Shown here: in pieces, positions 39,676-48,802 of the stretch
Numbering within the stretch: the stretch's first letter is position 1
How the letters are laid out: each line of letters opens with the position of its first letter
From: an uncultured Paracoccaceae bacterium
Lineage (GTDB): Bacteria > Pseudomonadota > Alphaproteobacteria > Rhodobacterales > Rhodobacteraceae
NCBI GenBank assembly: GCA_938005545.1
Contig: CALKXV010000033.1
Span: forward strand, 19,291 to 83,290
Direction of reading: 5' to 3'
Length of the DNA: 64,000 bases
The notes under the pieces: model-generated
What the model saw: only the letters and a program-made list of their open reading frames with translations
What the model was told of the DNA's origin: nothing
Database searches by the model: none
Made by a program: the position numbers and the translations under genes

Positions 39676-41103
39676 ATGTCGAGCGCCTTGACTTTCGAAG
39701 AGGCGCTTTCGCTGACGTCGGAACCTTTGGCAGTGTTTGATTCCGATGCCAACCTACGCTTGGTCAATCCCGCATTCCGCAACGCCTTGCGTCAGTTTGA
39801 AGGCGTTCTAAGCCCCAGCACACCGTGGTCTGTCATTTTGTCCGAGGCCGTACGCCGCGAACATCTGACTGAGATCGATGCATCGAACCTGCGCATGATC
39901 GAGGAACGTTTACTGGATCGCCCGGATAACCAACCCGAAGTCATGGTACAATTGGCAGATGGCCGACCTGCACGCGCGACCCTGACGCGCACAACTGGCG
40001 ATGGATTTGCTTTGGCATTTCGCCCACAAATCGGCAAAGAAACGCCAGATGAATCCGAACTTGAAGAGATTATGTCGATAGTTCTTCAAGCTTGCCCTAC
40101 GTGCCTGACGATGTCGCGAATTGGCGACGGTCAAATCTTATATCGTTCGCCCGCTGCGCGAGAATTGTTGGGCAAAGGGTTCAACAGCTTGGCGCATTTT
40201 GCGGATCGGACGGAACGCGGAGATTTTCTTGCCGATCTTTTGCCAACCACTAGGGTCGATGGAATGCGCATCACAGCAAGTGGCGCAGACGGACGCGAAT
40301 TTCCCGCTGCCATTTCCGCCCGCCTGATCGAATATCGTGGTGAAGACGTGATCGTCGCCAGCATCGACGACCTGACCGACAGACTGGCTGCCGAAGCGGA
40401 AATCGAGCGGCAGGAAAAACAGCTTTTCCAACTGGAAAAAATGTCAGCATTGGGTGAAGTCTTGTCTGGTATTGCCCACGAACTGAATAACCCGCTTTCA
40501 GTTGTTGTCGGGAACGCACATCTCCTGCTCGAGGAAGACATCTCGGACGATCTTCGCACGAGGATCGAAAAGATGACGGGTGCGGCAGAGCGATGCGTCC
40601 GAATTGTGCGTGCGTTTTTGTCCATGGCGCGGAACCGGCCGCTTGACCCTGAAAGCTGCGCGGTTGAAAAGATCATCCAGACGGCGACAGACGCTTTTTC
40701 ATCCAGCGATGTATCGACGGGAATCGAGGTTTCCGTCAATGTTCCAAGTGATCTACCGGACGTGTCTGTTGACGAAGTCCAGATCGTACAAGTGCTGGTC
40801 AATATTCTAACCAACGCCGCGCAAGCCATGGCTGCTTCAAAGATCGACGGACAGATCGCGATCAAGGCCTTTCGGAATAACGCCAATCTTCGGATAGAGT
40901 TGAGCGACAATGGCCCCGGTGTTCCGCCAGCGATCGTTGATTACATTTTCGACCCGTTGTTCACCACCAAAGATGTGGGCGACGGGACAGGCCTTGGCCT
41001 TGCCCTGTGCCACCGGATCGTGGTCGCGCATGGCGGTTTGTTGGAATTGGTTGACCAGCCAAATGCCGGGGCAACCTTCGCTATCGAACTTCCCTTTTCC
41101 TGA
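39676..41103 (+). CDS. PAS-domain sensor histidine kinase (no receiver; orphan)
   Basis: VLSGIAHELNNPLSVVVGNAHLLLEED H-box; DNGPGVPPAIVDYIFDPLFTTKDVGDGTGLGLALCHRIV; ATG at 39676. Confidence 0.9.
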   Translation: MSSALTFEEALSLTSEPLAVFDSDANLRLVNPAFRNALRQFEGVLSPSTPWSVILSEAVRREHLTEIDASNLRMIEERLLDRPDNQPEVMVQLADGRPARATLTRTTGDGFALAFRPQIGKETPDESELEEIMSIVLQACPTCLTMSRIGDGQILYRSPAARELLGKGFNSLAHFADRTERGDFLADLLPTTRVDGMRITASGADGREFPAAISARLIEYRGEDVIVASIDDLTDRLAAEAEIERQEKQLFQLEKMSALGEVLSGIAHELNNPLSVVVGNAHLLLEEDISDDLRTRIEKMTGAAERCVRIVRAFLSMARNRPLDPESCAVEKIIQTATDAFSSSDVSTGIEVSVNVPSDLPDVSVDEVQIVQVLVNILTNAAQAMAASKIDGQIAIKAFRNNANLRIELSDNGPGVPPAIVDYIFDPLFTTKDVGDGTGLGLALCHRIVVAHGGLLELVDQPNAGATFAIELPFS

Positions 41104-41479
41104 GACGTCGGGTCGCAGTCAAAGCTTTACGAAATGGAACGACCAGGTTTGAACCGCGTCGGGATTGGCAGCGACTGATTTGTCTTTGCTTCGCTGCCAT
41201 GTCTTATCTTTCCAGAGCCGCGAATCAATTGGCCTCGGCCAATCGCTAAGAATATTTGATCAACAAAAGTCGTGAGCCGCAGTCTGAATCCTGTGCCTGT
41301 TGATCTTGGGCAGGCTCACGTTGATGAATGGCTTGATCAAATACATCCGGAACGAACCCGGCAGCAGCGACAACGCGCACCGTCGCCTATGGACCGCGGG
41401 TACAGATGGGTTGAATTGTCATTTCACGACGATGTACCTTAACAGGTAAAATGTTACATCCAAATCACAAGCCCATGAA

Positions 41480-41493
41480 ACAAATTGATTTGT
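41480..41493. promoter_or_regulatory. Palindrome ACAAATTGATTTGT upstream of msrB-like gene
   Basis: 6-bp arms ACAAAT/ATTTGT with 2-bp spacer. Confidence 0.3.
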
Positions 41494-41555
41494 CATGCCC
41501 GTGTCTCGGATTTATAACTTAGAAAACAACACTGCATCTGATAAGGAGCCGAAGG

Positions 41556-42200
41556 ATGAAACGTAAGTTTGGAAGTCCAATTGCCTTATCCTCTACTGAA
41601 AGTGACGAACCGATGACCAGTCGCACCCTGACACGCCGAACTCTTCTGACGTCAACCGCGCTTCTTGCCACTAGCCTTGGCCTGGCTTCGCGTCCATCAA
41701 ACGCAGAGTCCACGACCGAAGCGTCGATGATCGATACAAGCGAACCTGAATTCGCCATCTACATCCCCGAGGAGTCGGACTTCCCCTACGAAGTAGTGCG
41801 CACCAGGGAAGAATGGCGAGAGTATCTCGATAACGACGAACACTCCTACAACATCATGCGCCTAGCCAGGACCGAGAAACCAAAGTCCACTGAACTCTGG
41901 AAAGAGGCCCATGACGGCGACTACCACTGTCGCGGCTGCGACCTGCCACTTTACGAAGGCCGTTGGTTCCAACCGCTCGATAAGGGTTGGGTGTTCTTCC
42001 ACCATGCGAAACCCAACAGCGTGTTGTTCGCGCTCGACGGGCCGGTCCCGCAATATGGCCAGTCGGGTATGGCACTAGACGAGAAAAACGCAATTGCCGA
42101 GGTTCATTGTCGCCGATGCGGATCGCATGTCGGACATCACCTGAAGGTCTCGGGCATGTTTTTACATTGCATCAACGGCACGGCGCTGAACCTGGCTTGA
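41556..42200 (+). CDS. Peptide methionine sulfoxide reductase B-like protein with Tat-type signal
   Basis: TLTRRTLLTSTALLATSLGLAS twin-Arg; DYHCRGCDLPLY...EVHCRRCGSHVGHHLKVSGMFLHCINGTALNL. Confidence 0.8.
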   Translation: MKRKFGSPIALSSTESDEPMTSRTLTRRTLLTSTALLATSLGLASRPSNAESTTEASMIDTSEPEFAIYIPEESDFPYEVVRTREEWREYLDNDEHSYNIMRLARTEKPKSTELWKEAHDGDYHCRGCDLPLYEGRWFQPLDKGWVFFHHAKPNSVLFALDGPVPQYGQSGMALDEKNAIAEVHCRRCGSHVGHHLKVSGMFLHCINGTALNLA

Positions 42201-42561
42201 TCGCCAGTCTGTCAGACAAAATTTTTGCGCCGGATCAAAGTGCCTTTTCAGACAATTCAGTTTGGAAAGGTTTTTTGACGTCATAAGCGGCGAGCCATCA
42301 TCGTCGCCAAACAGCCCTTTGTCGTATATGAGGCAATCAAGGGACGGACGGTAGGAAACATTGTCCGTCCTGTCGGACGTCTACTGCGAGTACTGAAAAC
42401 TCAACAGCACGCTGATGAGGCGCGACCGACAAAACAGACTTTGATCACCCCGCAAGAAATACGATAGAGCAGTCACATCGCGATCAAAAAACAACCGGAT
42501 AGACGCTCGTCATATGATGTGGCACCGTTTCTAAGTTTGGCCCGGAACGAGAAAGTAGCCG

Positions 42562-43170
42562 ATGATGGAATCTGCCTCAAAGCCAGAATTAAGCGAACCA
42601 GAGTTCACCTTCCCAGCTGATGAAGGCGAGTTAGTCGCCCGCGAGTATGCCAAAGCTTCGAACATACTCGAATATGGCTCGGGCGGCTCAACAGTTCTGG
42701 CAGCTAGATCAACAAACGCACGTATTTTAAGTATAGAAAGCGACAGAGTCTGGGCAAATAACTTAACAAACTTTCTTGAACAAGAAAGGATCGGGACGGA
42801 TCGTGTCGTTGTCCACTGGGCCAATATCGGTCCAACAGGGAAATGGGGATATCCCAAAGATCAGAGCCGTTGGCGTAAGTATCCATCTTATGCTCTATAC
42901 CCTTGGGAAAAATGTGAATTCTCACCGGATGTTGTTTTAATCGACGGCCGATTTCGATTGGCTTGCCTTGCAGCGACGGTAATGTTCGCAGCCAAACCAA
43001 CAACAATTCTGTTTGACGATTACTACCAGCGAAACGTGTACCAGACTGCTGAAAAAGTCATTCGTCCTGTTCAGTCCGTCGGGCGCATGGCGAAATTTGA
43101 AATTGAACCTCTCAAACAAGACGCACAAGAGTTTGCAACCATGGTCCGTTGGTTCTTTTTAATGAAATGA
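42562..43170 (+). CDS. Class I SAM-dependent methyltransferase-like protein
   Basis: NILEYGSGGSTVLAARSTNARILSIESDRVWANNL...PDVVLIDGRFR. Confidence 0.65.
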   Translation: MMESASKPELSEPEFTFPADEGELVAREYAKASNILEYGSGGSTVLAARSTNARILSIESDRVWANNLTNFLEQERIGTDRVVVHWANIGPTGKWGYPKDQSRWRKYPSYALYPWEKCEFSPDVVLIDGRFRLACLAATVMFAAKPTTILFDDYYQRNVYQTAEKVIRPVQSVGRMAKFEIEPLKQDAQEFATMVRWFFLMK

Positions 43171-43399
43171 TCGCCTTCATCTTCCCTGGCAATCCGGACT
43201 GATCCTCAGAAGCAACTTTGTATTAGTGTTGAGTACTTCGCTAAACAAAGTGAAAAGCACTGCTTTCGGATTACATTTGCCGCAAAATACAGAGCTGAAG
43301 GACCAAACCAGGCTCTCTCCAGGCCTGACTGGGCAGACATACTGAGATTAACTTACGATATTTTTTTGAGTAATTTGCCCAAGGTACATTGTGAAAAAC

Positions 43400-44836
43400 T
43401 CAATTGAATTTATCGACAGGAATATCTGCCGATGCCGCGCGAATTACTTTGCGCGTAACCTCGCCGCCTTTTCGAACAGCGGGGGGAATACTTGCCGCGA
43501 GGCCTAAAAGCTCGCGATCATTGAATGGGTTCACAAAGAAATTTCCGTTAAAACCCAGATAGTAAGCACCCAACGTGTTCGGTAGCCACTGTTCGATTGC
43601 TAGGAAATCGTAACATCTGGATTGAGTACTTTCTGGCAACGATTGAAGCCATTTCGAAAAATCGGGTCGCCAACGCGTTTGCATTTCGTCCGGAGTGCCG
43701 TCACGAAGCCGCAGTCGCTTCAACCCATAGCGGATGTGCGGTGGGCGCCCGATCCGATCTGATCGCCAATGAGTTGCGCGTAGCATTTCGATCCCCCCTC
43801 CCCGCAGAACAAGATGATCGCGGGTGTACTGTTCCAAACATCCGAGTGCCGACAGTTCTGCTCTGGTACACGCCCAACCGGTTTTCAGGCGAAAATCGCG
43901 AAGGTTGGACCTGCCGGGCTCAACCTTAAAATACGTCTTGTAATCCTGTCCAAGGCTACTGACCAAATCACGCCCGATGCGGGTGTCTCTTTTGGTTGGA
44001 TTATTGAATCTGTAGCCAGAGAACTCAGAAAAATCTTCAAGGAAGCTGGATCCGCATGCCAGCAACAACCGAGAATCGTGCCCCGCGGTTACCGGTAAAA
44101 TACATGAGAACGCAGACGTCAAAGCGCGGAGGATACATGTTTGCTTCTCCGCGATCCTTTGGCAAGCGCGGTCAATCTCGGCCTCGTCAATAATGAGCTT
44201 GAAATCCGAGCCAGGCCAAAATCGGTGTTGACTGAAAGTTTCTAGATCGAGGTAGAGGTTTGGAACGCCTCGTTTCGCCCTTCGGTCAATAGTATTTTGA
44301 AGGCTTGCGCTCGTTAGGCCTGTTAGCAGGTTTTTGGTCCGAAACTTTGGATTGGGTTGAAGCGGATAGGCGCAAAGCACGGACACGGAACTACCGACCG
44401 CGCAAAGCGTCGGGTCATATACCCAAGACATGTCGCCAGAGGGATCACTGTATAAGCGAGAGAGCCTATTGGTTAGCAGTAGAGCGACATATCGTCCTCC
44501 GAGCTGTGCTACGAAGGCTTCGAAAGCATCCGGGAGCGTGTCACTATCGACATCCACAGGCAATAGGCTCGCCCCCTGAACAAGCTCTCCATCTGAGTTC
44601 CATGCAATCCCGAGAATGAACCCAATACGAACGCCGTTTACATCCTGAACTTCATTGACTGCCAGAGCGTCTCCAATCCCCAAAGTCCATGGCCCAAGCG
44701 TCTCACGGTGCCAGACTGCCGGAACTAGCATTTCGCTTTTTGCCAATAAAAACTGGTGCCTGAAGAGTTCCTTGAAGTCTCGCCCACGCTGACGCGACTT
44801 AAATTGGCCGATCGAAATTCTTGGCGCCAAGTTCAT
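43400..44836 (-). CDS. Asparagine-synthetase-like protein (degenerate PP-loop)
   Basis: RLYSDPSGDMSWVYD; CILPVTAGHDSRLLLACG in place of the SGG-DS PP-loop; FFVNPFNDRELLGLAASIPPAVRKGG. Confidence 0.65.
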   Translation of the reverse strand: MNLAPRISIGQFKSRQRGRDFKELFRHQFLLAKSEMLVPAVWHRETLGPWTLGIGDALAVNEVQDVNGVRIGFILGIAWNSDGELVQGASLLPVDVDSDTLPDAFEAFVAQLGGRYVALLLTNRLSRLYSDPSGDMSWVYDPTLCAVGSSVSVLCAYPLQPNPKFRTKNLLTGLTSASLQNTIDRRAKRGVPNLYLDLETFSQHRFWPGSDFKLIIDEAEIDRACQRIAEKQTCILRALTSAFSCILPVTAGHDSRLLLACGSSFLEDFSEFSGYRFNNPTKRDTRIGRDLVSSLGQDYKTYFKVEPGRSNLRDFRLKTGWACTRAELSALGCLEQYTRDHLVLRGGGIEMLRATHWRSDRIGRPPHIRYGLKRLRLRDGTPDEMQTRWRPDFSKWLQSLPESTQSRCYDFLAIEQWLPNTLGAYYLGFNGNFFVNPFNDRELLGLAASIPPAVRKGGEVTRKVIRAASADIPVDKFN

Positions 44837-45132
44837 AGAGATCGATCCTCACGCATCCGTTTGGCAAAACCTTGGTGGTTCGCCGATGTAGCTTCGGCAC
44901 CGGCAGCTATAAATAATTTGCGGGGGACTGTCATGTCCTTCACCCCAACACTGCGTCACTTTACTTGTTTCAATAGGGAGACCGGACTTGGCATTCTGGA
45001 ATTCCACAGCGGGTTTTTGCCCACCACGACCGCCCGCCCAGTCCTTAGGCAAGCACAAGTCTCCAAAGGAGTGACACGCTCAGTGCGTTGGCAAAACGGC
45101 GTTCGCTTCACAAACATTGATCTGAAGGATCG

Positions 45133-45486
45133 TTACTTCTTGCTCCTTGTCTCAGTCGTGCCAATTTCGGCTTCGGTGAGAAGAGCTGCCCATGAGGCAC
45201 CGTGAATGTCACGGTCCGCCGATGCACCTTGGGTTTTGGGTCGCGGTAAACTGAATTTCACGACGTTCAAGTCAGGAATATCAAAGCGTTTGATTAGTTG
45301 TGGTTCGGCGCGAAAAATTCTGGCCACCTGCAAGGTACTAAATCCCTCGACGACGCATTTGTAAGCATTCTTGTCGCCACAGAATATGTCGACCGTCAGC
45401 CAAAAAGGGCCCGCGTTTTTGCTGCGGACTTTCTGAGCGACGTCCCCCAGTTTAGGCAAGGTTGTGCACCTCCAGCGTGAAAGCAT
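45133..45486 (-). CDS. DUF4387 family protein
   Basis: LPKLGDVAQKVRSKNAGPFWLTVDIFCGDKNAYKCVVEGFSTLQVARIF...VVKFSLPRPKTQGASADRDIHGASWAALL; start uncertain (ATG 45486 or TTG 45459), overlaps AtuA gene end. Confidence 0.8.
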   Translation of the reverse strand: MLSRWRCTTLPKLGDVAQKVRSKNAGPFWLTVDIFCGDKNAYKCVVEGFSTLQVARIFRAEPQLIKRFDIPDLNVVKFSLPRPKTQGASADRDIHGASWAALLTEAEIGTTETRSKK

Positions 45487-46807
45487 CCATCGGGTTCTCC
45501 AGGTGCAAGACATGATTAAGAACAAACTCGTAAATTTCCCCGCGCGGCATTTCCGCAGGCGAAAAAAGAAACGCAAAAGTAGGAACCTCTTCTTCAAGCG
45601 TCAGTGGATGATGGAGCATATAGGGGTTCAATAGTTTGGCAATTTCGCCCGAAAGACATTCAGTCTTTGCGGTGACAATGCCAATCGCTCCAACCTCTGT
45701 CGGAATGACATGTTTGGTTTCCAGTGACCCAAAGCTTGCCGTCTTGCCAATCAAGCGAATTTCTATCGTGAAATCATCTGACGTTACATCGAGACGATCT
45801 CGCGCCTTGGCACTACATTTTTCGACGATGTCTTCCGCCCAAATATGCGCATTGGCGACGTAATGCTCCTCACGTAGCAATGCCATTAACACCGTCTGGA
45901 AACCTGCACCGCGTGCGCCTTCCAGTTTGACGGTGTATTGTTCTGACGGCACCCACATTGATCCGATCACACGCACCGAAGTCTCGTCCAGCGCACGATA
46001 GTGAGCATTGGTCACATCAAGGTGCCCACCTGGTTCATACAAAATGAATGGGTCGGAATTTTCGTAAAGCATATGTGCGGAAACGGTGTGTGGGGTCGCA
46101 TGTGCGCCATCTGCCAATGGAGTTACCGTGAAACCCTCCGTGTCAAAGTCAATTAGGATCACACCTGATTGCGGGTTAGTTGCACATAGTGCGCCACATT
46201 CCCCGATCTTGGCACCATGCCACGCGCCGCCGGGATGGCATCCTTTTTGTAAAGGGAGCGCCGCAATAATCGCGGTATCGGTCGTGCGCCCGGCGATGAC
46301 GACATCGGCACCGGTGTTCAAGGCTTCCGTGATCTGTTCGGCACCCGCCAAAGCCACGATATTGGAACAACTTGCGATCAAATTCGCATCGATGTCCGGC
46401 GCATTTGGCAGCGGTGTGACGCGCGCTGCGTCAAAGTCCGCCGCTATCTGTTCTGGCTCTTGCGAACTGCGCAGAACAGCGACTTTAACCGGACGCCCTT
46501 GTTCGGCCGCAATTTCTCGCGTGATGTCCAGCATCCAGTCAACGGCACTGTCGGTGCCGCATGTGCCTGCTGTGCCGATGACCAACGGGCAGTCTGCTTC
46601 GGCGCGCGCCTGCATCAATCCCGCCCATTCTATCTTGGTTGAACTGCGAGCATATTTCGATATGCCGCGCCCAAGGTACGAGGGCCCACTGTCCGTTGAC
46701 CCGCCGTCTATGGCGATGATGTCAGGCTTTGCGGCAATCCCGCGTTGCAAAGCCTCAGAATCATAGTCTAAGCCAAGCGCGCCCGAAGGGATGAGGACTC
46801 TAACCAT
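45452..46807 (-). CDS. Acyclic terpene utilization AtuA family protein (DUF1446-like)
   Basis: VRVLIPSGALGLDYDSEALQRGIAAKPDIIAIDGGSTDSGPSYLG; GTDSAVDWMLDITREIAAEQG. Confidence 0.85.
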   Translation of the reverse strand: MVRVLIPSGALGLDYDSEALQRGIAAKPDIIAIDGGSTDSGPSYLGRGISKYARSSTKIEWAGLMQARAEADCPLVIGTAGTCGTDSAVDWMLDITREIAAEQGRPVKVAVLRSSQEPEQIAADFDAARVTPLPNAPDIDANLIASCSNIVALAGAEQITEALNTGADVVIAGRTTDTAIIAALPLQKGCHPGGAWHGAKIGECGALCATNPQSGVILIDFDTEGFTVTPLADGAHATPHTVSAHMLYENSDPFILYEPGGHLDVTNAHYRALDETSVRVIGSMWVPSEQYTVKLEGARGAGFQTVLMALLREEHYVANAHIWAEDIVEKCSAKARDRLDVTSDDFTIEIRLIGKTASFGSLETKHVIPTEVGAIGIVTAKTECLSGEIAKLLNPYMLHHPLTLEEEVPTFAFLFSPAEMPRGEIYEFVLNHVLHLENPMDAFTLEVHNLA

Positions 46808-48312
46808 CAGTCACTTACTGCTTGCGGTTTCTTTAGAACGCCGCGCAGGAACATCGGAGCGACAAACCCAAGAACCGCCGCGACCCAAAGGCCAATCGCG
46901 ATCGGGCTGGAAAACAAATATGTTACATCCCCATCTGAAAGGGTCATGGCACGGCGCAAGGCGTCTTCCATATTTCCGCCCAGCAATATGCCAAGGATGA
47001 CGGGAACTGTCGGGATATCAAGCTTTCGCAGGAAGTACCCAAGAACGCCAAAGCCAATCATCAGTAGCAAATCGAAGTAACTGCCTGACAATGAGAAAAT
47101 ACCGACAAAAGAAATCATCGTGACACCAGGCAACAAGATCCAGGCGGGCACCATCAGGACTTTGACGAATATTTTCACCATGGGAACGTTCATCAGTAGC
47201 AGAACAACGTTTGCTATCAAAAGGGATGCAATCAGCCCCCAGACGACTTCGGGGCGCTCGGTGAACAGCGTTGGTCCGGGCGTAATGTTGAGCGTCATAA
47301 GCAGCGCCAGAAGCACCGCCGTTGTTCCGGAACCGGGCACGCCAAGCGTCAACATCGGGACCAGCGCGCCACCGGCAGCAGCATTGTTGCCCGCTTCTGG
47401 CGCGGCGATACCCTTTGGAACTCCGGTGCCGAATCCGCCTTTGTCACCAGCGATAGATTTCTCGGTCATATAGGCCAAAAAAGATCCAAGCGAAGCACCA
47501 GCCCCAGGCAGAATACCCGCGACGAAACCGACACCCGAAGAACGAAGCATGGTCCATTTCGTGTGCCAAATGTCCTTCCAAGGGATACGAACCTTATCAA
47601 GGACAACACCGATGGACGAGCCTTTACCGTGGGATTCGATGAAGAAGAAAAGTTCGGCAATGGCAAACAAACCGACGATTGCGACAAGGAAGTCAATGCC
47701 GTCGAAGAGATGCAGGTTCCCGCCGGTTAGGCGTGGTAGTCCTGAAGATTGATCAACCCCTATCATGGCGATGCCAAGCCCAATACAGGCTGCCAGCGCG
47801 GCCTTGGCTTGGTTGTTGGAAGCCATTCCTCCCAGCGTACAAAACGCCAGCAAATAAAGCGCGAAGTACTCAGCGGGACCAAAGAGGAAGGCAACCCGAG
47901 CCAGCGACGGCGCCAGGAACATCAACCCGATTGTGGCCAGCAATGCGCCGACGAAAGAGGCAACCCCGGATAGAACCAAAGCGTCGCCAGCTCGGCCCGC
48001 TTTGGCCATAGGATAACCATCCAAAGTGGTCATGAGTGCAGGTTCATCGCCGGGGATGTTCAGCAAGATTGAGCTAATCCGACCGCCGTACATCGCGCCA
48101 TAGTAGACAGAAGTCATCAGTACGAGGGCGGAGGTCGCATCAAGGCCCAGAGTAAATGTAATGGGAATGAGGATCGCCACCCCATTCGACGGGCCAAGAC
48201 CAGGAAGCGCACCAATAATCGTGCCTAGAAAGCAGCCGCAGACAGCGAGAAAAAGCGTGTAAGGCGACAACGCGACAGTGAAACCAAGAGCGAGGTTGGA
48301 TAGAATGTCCAT
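46807..48312 (-). CDS. Tripartite tricarboxylate transporter large permease, TctA family
   Basis: [64 protein letters not shown]-like. Confidence 0.95.
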   Translation of the reverse strand: [501 protein letters not shown]

Positions 48313-48313
48313 T

Positions 48314-48802
48314 TCAGTGCCCAACGAATGGTATAAGAACTGTGATCGCATTCCATAATTTTTCAACCGTCGGAATGCGATAGGCCACAATATTGCCAAG
48401 GCCCAGAGCGTATTTGAACAAAACAAACAACCCAACGGCCAGGCCAAGGCCTGACAAGATCGCCGGGCCAATCCGGAGTGAAATTTGAAAACTCAGGATG
48501 CCAGCTGCAAACATTGTTGGGAGCAAGAACCCCAAAGGGCTCAACATCACCGCATAGACCGCCAGCACAAAGACGGCGATGCCCATAGATACAAACGTCC
48601 GAGAGGCAGGCCATTCCGGATCGGGATCTGGTTTGAATACAAGAACAAGCGAGCAGATCGCAGCGACTGCACCGATTAGCAGCGGGAACAGCTTTGGCAG
48701 GAACTCACCCGAAAAGAAATTCGTCTGGATCTGAGTGGCAGCCGCGATATACGCGACTGCCGTGATCAGAGTGATCAGACCGAAGATCCGGTCTGATGCC
48801 AT
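48314..48802 (-). CDS. Tripartite tricarboxylate transporter small permease, TctB family
   Basis: Four TM segments; FFSGEFLPKLFPLLIGAVAAICSLVL; between TctA and TctC genes. Confidence 0.88.
   Translation of the reverse strand: MASDRIFGLITLITAVAYIAAATQIQTNFFSGEFLPKLFPLLIGAVAAICSLVLVFKPDPDPEWPASRTFVSMGIAVFVLAVYAVMLSPLGFLLPTMFAAGILSFQISLRIGPAILSGLGLAVGLFVLFKYALGLGNIVAYRIPTVEKLWNAITVLIPFVGH

Noticed and set aside
44756-45205. 149-aa plus-strand ORF between the Asn-synthetase-like and DUF4387 genes
   Set aside because: Overlaps both neighbours in antisense and shows no recognisable domain; could hide a small gene but not supportable.
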